Assembly: GCA_027484425.1 (NCBI GenBank)
Contig: JAIXSZ010000044.1
Coordinates: 1 to 64,000 of the forward strand
Direction of reading: 5' to 3'
Length of the DNA: 64,000 bases
Source: Sphingobacteriales bacterium
Lineage (GTDB): Bacteria > Bacteroidota > Bacteroidia > Chitinophagales > Chitinophagaceae
Part shown: positions 44,450 to 50,821 of the stretch, piece after piece
Layout of the letters: each line of letters begins with the position of its first letter
How positions within the stretch are numbered: the stretch's first letter is position 1
Notes under the pieces: model-generated
The model's input: only the letters and a program-made list of their open reading frames with translations
What the model was told of the DNA's origin: nothing
Database searches by the model: none
Program-made: the position numbers and the translations under genes

Positions 44450-46558
44450 TTATACTATAACCCATTGTTTATTCTTAAGACTTTCAATTGCAGCTAGGCT
44501 GGCTAGAGTCGTATTTACTATTTCTTCAAATGGTATTAATGAGTCTCCACCATTTTTTATTCTATCAATTAGTAATTTGAATTGATTGTTGTGTCCCTTG
44601 TCAAGATTTGTTTTTAGTTTCGAGAAGTTTTTAGTGCCATATCCAGTAGTAACTTGGAAATTGTCAAGTACTATTGTCTTTTCCTGACTGTAAACCTCCA
44701 CTCTTTCTTTTGCATAATCTTTACTACCATTTGCAAAGTAGTTAATTACGCCTGTACTACCGTTTTCGTATTGCAATAGAATAGAAGCATTATCAGTGTT
44801 TATTGCGGGGTTTACTCCCATAGCATTCATGCATACAGCCGTAATCTTGCTTCCCGTCAGGTAGGTTATCAGGTCCATAAAGTGGCATGCTTCTCCTATT
44901 ATCCTACCACCACCCACCATCATATCGTGCACCCAAACATTTGAAGGTATTGCCCCCGCATTCATAGTTGCAATAACGTTCATTGGTGCACTACCTATAG
45001 CTTTTTTGATTTGAATTGCATGTGGCGAAAACCTTCTGTTAAAACCTACAGTTAATGTTTTACTGCCATTATACGCATCTAATACATCTTCAAGTCCTTT
45101 GCGATCTATTGCTAATGGTTTTTCTACAAATACATGTTTGTTTGCTTTTAGCGACTCCACCACCATATGTGCATGTTCATTATGGCGCGTAGTTATCATT
45201 ACTAGGTCTACTGTTTCGTCATTCAAAATACTGTGATAGTCAGTAGTACTTTTACCTATTTTGTACTTTTTGGCCAGGCTTGTTCCTGTTACACCAGCCG
45301 CACTCGCAATGCTATACAATGGAGCGCTCACAGCCTCTAACGCTGGCAGCATGGTCATACTGGTAAAATTGCCAGCACCTATTATTCCTATACCACCTTT
45401 ACCAGGCAAGAAATTGCCTTCAGTAACTTTTACTGTATCGGCATCATTAGCATTTTCAGGATATACCAGTATAGAAGCAATAGCATCCTTATTGCCAATA
45501 TTGTTGTATATTTTATTATATTCTAATATTGGCACTCTGTCTGTGATAAGACTGTTCACATCTAATTTTCCTCTGCTTATCATATCAAGTATAGCAGAAA
45601 AATTTCTTTGTTCAGTCCATCTTACAAAAGGAAGGGGGTAATCTATTCCTTCTTTTTCGTAACGGTCGTCATATCTTCCTGGGCCATAGGAACATGACAC
45701 CTGAAACGTCAATTCTTTTTCATAAAAATCTGCCCTGCTGATATTTAAACCTATTACACCTACTAAAATAATTCTACCTCTTTTGCGGCTCATTTTAGCT
45801 GCTTGGGCTATTATTTCGTCAGTTTTCGCAGACGCAGTTATTACTACTCCATCAGCACCAGTGTTGCTAGTGTATGAGTTTACAAATTTTACTGGGTCAG
45901 TTCCATCTCCTGGATTTATTGCGATTACACCTTTTTTCTTAGCTATCTCAATTTTACTATTGTCAAGGTCTATACCTATTACTTTACATCCATTAGCTAT
46001 AAGTAGTTCAGCAGTTATTAGACCTATAAGCCCCAAACCTACTACTACAATTGTTTCTCCTAGTTTAGGGTCGCACAGCCTGATACCTTGTAATCCTATT
46101 GCTCCTATTACTGTAAAAGTGGCATCTTCATCATTTACATTATCTGGTATATGTGCAACAAGATTTTTGGGAATGCATACAAATTCTGCATGCTGACCAT
46201 TTGAAGCTACTCTGTCTCCAACCGAAAAATCGTCCACTCCTTCTCCTACAGCTATTACTGTACCTACGTTACAATATCCAAGTGGTAATGGCTGTCCTAG
46301 TTTATTGAATACTGCGTTAAGTGTGGGTTTAAGTCCTTCAGTCTTTACTTTTGAAAGTACTTGTTTTACTCTGTCTGGTTGTTGCATTGCCTTCTGAAAC
46401 ATGTTTGCCCTACCAAACTCTACCAACATTCTTTCTGTACCCAGCGAAACCAAACTTCTGCTTGTTCTTATCAAAACGTAACCAGGTCTTACTTTTGGCG
46501 CAGGCACGTCTTCCAGTATTGTTTCACCTGTTTTAAAGGATTGTATTATTTGTTTCAA
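44450..46558 (-). CDS. Bi-domain oxidoreductase (zinc-ADH-like + Gfo/Idh/MocA-like)
   Basis: The 702 residues are two fused domains: an MDR alcohol-dehydrogenase-like part at about 1-355 with a Rossmann motif (VVGLGLIGLITAELL), and a Gfo/Idh/MocA part from about 375 (GIGIIGAGNFTSMTMLPAL, VEKPLAIDRKG). The GEACHFMDL segment carries the likely catalytic residues of the second domain. Fusions of this kind occur in surface-polysaccharide clusters next to wecB and heparinase-like genes. It is the first gene of the cluster. Confidence 0.85.
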   Translation of the reverse strand: MKQIIQSFKTGETILEDVPAPKVRPGYVLIRTSRSLVSLGTERMLVEFGRANMFQKAMQQPDRVKQVLSKVKTEGLKPTLNAVFNKLGQPLPLGYCNVGTVIAVGEGVDDFSVGDRVASNGQHAEFVCIPKNLVAHIPDNVNDEDATFTVIGAIGLQGIRLCDPKLGETIVVVGLGLIGLITAELLIANGCKVIGIDLDNSKIEIAKKKGVIAINPGDGTDPVKFVNSYTSNTGADGVVITASAKTDEIIAQAAKMSRKRGRIILVGVIGLNISRADFYEKELTFQVSCSYGPGRYDDRYEKEGIDYPLPFVRWTEQRNFSAILDMISRGKLDVNSLITDRVPILEYNKIYNNIGNKDAIASILVYPENANDADTVKVTEGNFLPGKGGIGIIGAGNFTSMTMLPALEAVSAPLYSIASAAGVTGTSLAKKYKIGKSTTDYHSILNDETVDLVMITTRHNEHAHMVVESLKANKHVFVEKPLAIDRKGLEDVLDAYNGSKTLTVGFNRRFSPHAIQIKKAIGSAPMNVIATMNAGAIPSNVWVHDMMVGGGRIIGEACHFMDLITYLTGSKITAVCMNAMGVNPAINTDNASILLQYENGSTGVINYFANGSKDYAKERVEVYSQEKTIVLDNFQVTTGYGTKNFSKLKTNLDKGHNNQFKLLIDRIKNGGDSLIPFEEIVNTTLASLAAIESLKNKQWVIV

Positions 46559-46621
46559 AATTTATTGTTTTGAATAAGTTTAGCTTGGTTTTGTATTAGA
46601 AGGGCTATTGTATACTGATTG

Positions 46622-46629
46622 CAAATGTA
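46622..46629 (-). promoter_or_regulatory. -7 element TACATTTG for the polysaccharide operon
   Basis: An exact TAnnTTTG match on the minus strand, 63 bp before the ATG at 46558. Confidence 0.45.
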
Positions 46630-47336
46630 ATATTTATTAGTGTTTATGGTATCTTTTGAATGTTGTCATTTTTTCAAATCACCCTAAATCACAACACTAC
46701 TTTTTACATAATCATTTTATTAGAGTAAAATGTGATTCGAAATTGCAAAAAAATTATCCTCACTTTCATTAATCGTCTAATAACCATTCAATACTAGCTC
46801 ACGTCACAATAAACACATTAATTATATAATATACAATGGTTTTGTCTACTATACATTCATCTTGTTTTATCAGAAAGCAGTTTCTTTGTTATTAAAGCAA
46901 GAATAATCTGGATTATTAAGTTTTTAGTAATTCTATTTACAGCATCTCTAAGCCCTCAATGTTCATTTGCGCCTCTGTTCAATAAATGCTGAATTAGTTG
47001 CATTTTAATGTGATTAATGGTTTTTTGTAAATAACCAATTTATGATTTAGTAATTACATTCTGATCCCCAATTCCATTTATTACTGAATTTCTACCATTC
47101 AGCGGGTTTTTAATACACTTCGACGGATAATGCCGCCTGAGGTTTCAATCTATTATAAATTGCACTCAGTTAGTTCTTAAAAATAGCAAACAACCAATCA
47201 GCCCCTAAAACCTAAATCATTATATGATTGAATTTATGAAAAATGTATTTGGAAGGTATTTGTTATAATTATAATAGTCCTAATAGTTTTTAAATAAAGA
47301 GATTCCATAGTATTCTACTTTTGGAATATACCCACC

Positions 47337-47380
47337 AAAATGAGACCTCAATATTCAAATATTGAAGGTCTCATTTTTTT
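47337..47380 (+). terminator. Strong hairpin terminator in the gene-free region
   Basis: The arms TGAGACCT/AGGTCTCA (47341-47348, 47366-47373) and CAATAT/ATATTG (47349-47354, 47359-47364) pair with one bulged A and a 4-nt loop; A/T flanks extend the stem and seven T follow on the plus strand. The T tract favours plus-strand termination, yet no gene lies upstream on that strand in the window. Confidence 0.7.
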
Positions 47381-47684
47381 ATAAACTTATTTTATAAGTG
47401 GCATAAGAGTAAAAAATTGTGCTTAAATATATTATAACATTTAACTTATTATATCAAGTAGACCAAAATAATTAGGTTGATAATTTTCGAAAGTAATTGT
47501 TTAAAGTAGTTTAGTTGGAAAACCATAAAAATAGTCTGCATTGAAGTTGGCTTTATTTATTGTTTATTGTGTACGGGGGGCAAACCCATCAGCTTTACTA
47601 TGGATATGAGCATTTAAATTAACTCATATATACTACAGATAGTTGAAATGTTAATTTAACATCATAGTGTATTACAACAACACT

Positions 47685-47703
47685 CAACTATAAATTATAG
47701 TTG
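47685..47703 (-). terminator. Short AT-rich inverted repeat after the LexA-like gene
   Basis: CAACTATA and TATAGTTG with a 3-nt loop lie just after the stop codon at 47705. It is a weak candidate for an intrinsic terminator because the stem is AT-rich and the T tract is poor. Confidence 0.35.
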
Positions 47704-47704
47704 T

Positions 47705-48511
47705 CTAACTATTTTGCTCAGATCTTATATTTTTCTTTAAATCTAATATCAAAGTTTTTAACTCCTGAATGTCCGTCTCTGGCTGTGGTAATGTTCCTGT
47801 CTGATGTTTGTAATACTTCCATATCTCTAGTATTTCCTCACTATTTACTGTATAGGGTGCATAGTTGCGGTTCAATGATTTTAGTATGACTTGATTATTA
47901 CTTTCCACTGTTACCAGCTTAAAGACAAAATCCTGTTCGCCTTTGAGTATGACAACACAAGGGGTTTCAGGTTTCAAGCTTTTCCAGTCCTGAACGTATT
48001 GCGCTATTACGTCGCTGTTTTCTGGTATAGGTAACATAGAGTCGCCAGTAGTAGGGAACATCCTAAATGTCCCCGTTTTAGGTAGGTTTGGCAAACTAAA
48101 CTTTGGCAAGGCAGCAATAAATTCTGGGTCATTATATCCGGCCCTGTATCCCGCTTTTGCTTTTACAGGTACGTATTCGGTATTTTCCTTGTTGTTTTTA
48201 TCTACTGTTATGGCTAGCACTCTTATGCCGCTACCTGTCATATACACATCGTTTCCCGTCATTAATTCCTTAAGTTTCAGCTCTCCTAATTTGTGCAGAT
48301 CAACCTTTAGTAGACTGTCAACGCTCACTTTGAAGTATTCAGAGAATTTTATCATATCCAATGCAGAAGGGTTAACTGTTTTCCCAGACTCCAATGCTTG
48401 AAGCTTATTTCTAGACAAATCAAGCTCAAATGAGATATCTTCTTGGCTCATTTTTTTTCGCTCTCTAAGAAATCTGATATTGCTGTGGAAAAAAAGTTTT
48501 GTCTGTGTCAT
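47705..48511 (-). CDS. LexA-like XRE-S24 self-cleaving repressor
   Basis: The protein is 268 residues. An XRE-type helix-turn-helix occupies about residues 10-65 (MSQEDISFELDLSRNKLQALESG). The C-terminal half is an S24 (LexA/UmuD-like) protease fold: a candidate Ala120-Gly121 cleavage site in VKAKAGY (a second Ala-Gly follows at 124-125), Ser158 in TGDSML and Lys198 in FVFKLV. The distances of about 37 and 40 residues match LexA (about 35 and 37). It should bind DNA, then cleave itself when RecA is activated by damage. It differs from classical LexA in having an XRE rather than winged-helix domain. It is divergent from imuA-imuB-dnaE2. Confidence 0.85.
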   Translation of the reverse strand: MTQTKLFFHSNIRFLRERKKMSQEDISFELDLSRNKLQALESGKTVNPSALDMIKFSEYFKVSVDSLLKVDLHKLGELKLKELMTGNDVYMTGSGIRVLAITVDKNNKENTEYVPVKAKAGYRAGYNDPEFIAALPKFSLPNLPKTGTFRMFPTTGDSMLPIPENSDVIAQYVQDWKSLKPETPCVVILKGEQDFVFKLVTVESNNQVILKSLNRNYAPYTVNSEEILEIWKYYKHQTGTLPQPETDIQELKTLILDLKKNIRSEQNS

Positions 48512-48529
48512 TCGGTATTGTTATTATTG
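48499..48529 (+). promoter_or_regulatory. Probable promoter of imuA-imuB-dnaE2, TTG-N20-TATTATTG
   Basis: TTG at 48499-48501 and TATTATTG at 48522-48529 (one mismatch to TAnnTTTG) are 20 bp apart. The predicted start is near 48536, just ahead of the inverted repeat at 48541. The -33 TTG falls within the repressor coding region. Confidence 0.45.
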
Positions 48530-48540
48530 GAAACATCTAA

Positions 48541-48559
48541 TTGTTGCCATTAGCAACAA
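48541..48559. promoter_or_regulatory. Candidate repressor operator TTGTTGC-N5-GCAACAA
   Basis: This is a perfect 7-bp inverted repeat with a 5-nt spacer (CATTA) in the 69-bp gap between the LexA-like gene and imuA. It lies immediately downstream of the predicted imuA start site and covers the predicted start and part of the -7 element of the divergent repressor promoter. A dimer bound here would block both transcripts. Confidence 0.6.
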
Positions 48560-48586
48560 ATTTAAACGATTTTATTCACAATGCAA
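48557..48586 (-). promoter_or_regulatory. Promoter of the LexA-like gene, TTG-N19-TAAATTTG
   Basis: On the minus strand the TTG (48586-48584) is exactly 19 bp from an exact -7 element (48564-48557). The -33 TTG lies in the first codons of imuA, and the transcription start would fall inside the inverted repeat at 48541-48559. Confidence 0.6.
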
Positions 48587-49309
48587 GCGGCCAAACACGA
48601 TATTATCCAACAATTGCAAAGGGAGGTACTTTCCTTGCAAAGGCATAAGAGTATTGCAGGTCAGCAACTCGTTACTGGATGGGGAGACATTGACAAAGCT
48701 TTCCCAGGGTATACCTTCCCATTAGGTGCCGTACATGAGTTTATAAGCACCAATAAAGAAAATGCCGCAGCTACTAATGGTTTTATGGCAGGGCTAGTAG
48801 GAAAAATAATGCAGAATAGAAAGCTGGTACTATGGATAAGTACCAAACGAACCCTTTTCCCTCCTGCTTTGAATATGTTCGGAATTGAGCCCGATCGAAT
48901 TGTTTTTATAGACCTATGTAAGCAGAAAGAAGTTTTGTGGGCAATAGAGGAAGCTTTGAAATGCAATGCACTTTCTGTAGTTGTGGGTGAACTAAGTGAA
49001 TTAAGTTTCACAGAATCAAGACGGCTTCAGTTAGCAGTAGAACAAAGCAAGGTAACTGGCTTTATTCATCGTTACAATCCAAGAACTGAAAATACAGTTG
49101 CCTGTGTTACACGCTGGAAGATTAGCCACCTTGCCAGCGAGATAAAAGGTATGCCGGGTGTTGGATTTCCTAAATGGAATGTTGCACTACTGAAAGTTAG
49201 GAATGGCAGACCTGGCTCATGGCATATTGAGTGGTCGGCAGACGGCTTTAAACAGATTGCACAACAGGCGTTCACATTTTCTGAAATGCTACAACGTAAA
49301 GCAGGATAA
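48581..49309 (+). CDS. imuA: ImuA-like RecA-fold accessory protein
   Basis: The 242 residues resemble the RecA-like ImuA of mutasome cassettes: LVTGWGDIDKAFPGYTFPLGAVHEF, then LVLWISTKRTLFPPALNMFGIEPDRIVFID and WHIEWSAD. The usual Walker A loop (GxxxxGKT) is not present (PLGAVHEFISTNKENAA), so ATPase activity is doubtful. It is the first gene of imuA-imuB-dnaE2, with 1 bp before imuB. It is thought to help the cassette synthesise across DNA damage. Confidence 0.85.
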   Translation: MQAAKHDIIQQLQREVLSLQRHKSIAGQQLVTGWGDIDKAFPGYTFPLGAVHEFISTNKENAAATNGFMAGLVGKIMQNRKLVLWISTKRTLFPPALNMFGIEPDRIVFIDLCKQKEVLWAIEEALKCNALSVVVGELSELSFTESRRLQLAVEQSKVTGFIHRYNPRTENTVACVTRWKISHLASEIKGMPGVGFPKWNVALLKVRNGRPGSWHIEWSADGFKQIAQQAFTFSEMLQRKAG

Positions 49310-49310
49310 T

Positions 49311-50810
49311 ATGGGCAAACGTTTTATAGCTATATGGTTTCGGCATCTTACAACAGATCGCATGGTTAGAATCCAGCCGGAATTGAAAGAAATTCCTTTC
49401 GTATTATCTGCACCAGAAAGGGGAAGGATGGTAATAAAAGCTGCTAATATAGCCGCACAGGAAATAGGAATCCATGTGAATATGGTTGTTGCTGATTGTA
49501 GGGCAATTTATCCTTCTTTAAAGGTTTATGATTACAAGCCTGAACTGGCTGAAAAGCTATTGAAAGCGCTTGCTGAATGGTGTCTGCGCTATACTCCTGT
49601 AGTAGCAATCGACTTACCGGATGGTCTTATTATGGATATAAGCGGATGTGCGCATTTATGGGGTGGTGAAAGACCCTACCTGAAGGAGCTTTTAACTAAG
49701 CTAAGAGGATATGGTTACGATGTACGAGCTGCAATTGCAGATTCAGTAGGTGCAGCTTGGGCAGTATCTCGTTTCGGCAAGGTTTCACCAATTGTAGAAT
49801 CAGGCAAGCAAATTGAGGTACTATTGCCATTGCCTCCTGCAGCTTTACGGCTAGAGGAGTCTACATTGGAGCTGCTTAACAAACTAGGACTGTGCCAGAT
49901 TAGCAGTTTTATTGCTATGCCCCGCAAGACGCTCCGTAGGCGATTCGGTCAAAACATACTCTCTAGACTAGATCAGGCAGTAGGGAAAGAGTACGAATTT
50001 ATATTGCCAATACAACCAGCAGAGCCTTATCAGGAGCGGTTACCAAGCTTAGAACCAATAAGGACGGCTAAAGGAATTGAAATTGCCCTGAACCAACTAT
50101 TAGAAAAGCTGTGTATACGGTTGACAAAAGAAGGCAAGGGTATAAGGAAATGTATTTTTAAATGCTACCGGATAGACGGTAATGTGCAGCAGATAGAAAT
50201 AGGCACCAACCAATCTTCACGCAATGTAAAACACTTGTTCAAACTATTTGAACTGAAAATAGCAACTATAGCACCAGCACTCGGCATTGAGGTATTTACT
50301 ATTGAAGCACCTATTGTAGAAGATACATCAGTAATACAGGATGCTTTATGGGATTTTACAGAGGGTGGCAACAGCACAGCAATTGCCGAATTGCTAGACA
50401 GGATAGCAGGGAAATTAGGTGTAGATACTATCCGCCGCTATCTGCCCGATGAGCATTACTGGCCTGAGCGATCTATGAAGGTAGCTTCATCGCTTGCCGA
50501 ATTGTCTGAAACAGGCTGGAGAACGGACATACCACGTCCTATACACCTTTTGTCGCATCCTGAAACAATTGAAGTAACCGTCCCCATGCCCGATTACCCA
50601 CCTTTACTTTTCAACTACAAAGGTGTATTACATCATGTAAAGAAAGCAGACGGTCCAGAGAGGATAGAGCAGGAGTGGTGGCTGCAGCAAGGGCTATTCA
50701 GAGATTACTATTGTATAGAAGATGAGCAAGGCGCAAGATATTGGCTATTTAGGTTGGGCAGCTATGATAGCGGCGAGCCTAAATGGTTTATGCATGGATT
50801 TTTTGCATAA
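49311..50810 (+). CDS. imuB: ImuB-like Y-family polymerase homologue, catalytically altered
   Basis: From the ATG at 49311, right after the imuA stop, the protein is 499 residues. The Y-family fold is recognisable (MVIKAANIAAQEIGI, DLPDGLIMDISGCAHLWGG, VRAAIADSVGAAWAVSRFG), but the metal-binding residues are replaced: no Asp follows the first strand (FIAIWFRHL) and Asp104-Gly105 stands where active enzymes have Asp-Glu. As in studied ImuB proteins, it is likely a non-catalytic adaptor linking the clamp, ImuA and DnaE2. I found no clear clamp-binding motif by eye. Confidence 0.88.
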   Translation: MGKRFIAIWFRHLTTDRMVRIQPELKEIPFVLSAPERGRMVIKAANIAAQEIGIHVNMVVADCRAIYPSLKVYDYKPELAEKLLKALAEWCLRYTPVVAIDLPDGLIMDISGCAHLWGGERPYLKELLTKLRGYGYDVRAAIADSVGAAWAVSRFGKVSPIVESGKQIEVLLPLPPAALRLEESTLELLNKLGLCQISSFIAMPRKTLRRRFGQNILSRLDQAVGKEYEFILPIQPAEPYQERLPSLEPIRTAKGIEIALNQLLEKLCIRLTKEGKGIRKCIFKCYRIDGNVQQIEIGTNQSSRNVKHLFKLFELKIATIAPALGIEVFTIEAPIVEDTSVIQDALWDFTEGGNSTAIAELLDRIAGKLGVDTIRRYLPDEHYWPERSMKVASSLAELSETGWRTDIPRPIHLLSHPETIEVTVPMPDYPPLLFNYKGVLHHVKKADGPERIEQEWWLQQGLFRDYYCIEDEQGARYWLFRLGSYDSGEPKWFMHGFFA

Positions 50811-50821
50811 AAAATAAAGAT

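Larger units (their letters stand above)
46559..47704. other. Gene-free 1.1 kb intergenic region
   Basis: This AT-rich stretch has no reading frame I would call a gene on either strand. It holds the promoter of the polysaccharide operon (46622-46629, minus), a strong hairpin with a T tract on the plus strand (47337-47380), a TACTTTTG -7 element on the plus strand at 47316-47323 shortly before it, and three short inverted repeats near its right end (47604-47629, 47648-47662 and 47685-47703). The last sits directly after the stop of the LexA-like gene and could end its transcript weakly. A GC-richer patch at about 47100-47150 has no recognised content. Confidence 0.6.

Noticed and set aside
45261-46196. 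Plus-strand frames of 126 and 137 codons
   Set aside because: They lie opposite the well-supported bi-domain oxidoreductase gene and read as antisense hydrophobic noise.
47316-47380. A minimal small RNA gene directly from the -7 element to the terminator
   Set aside because: The transcript would be only about 50 nt and consist almost only of the hairpin; no -33 element is at the right distance, so it is reported only as a region to test.
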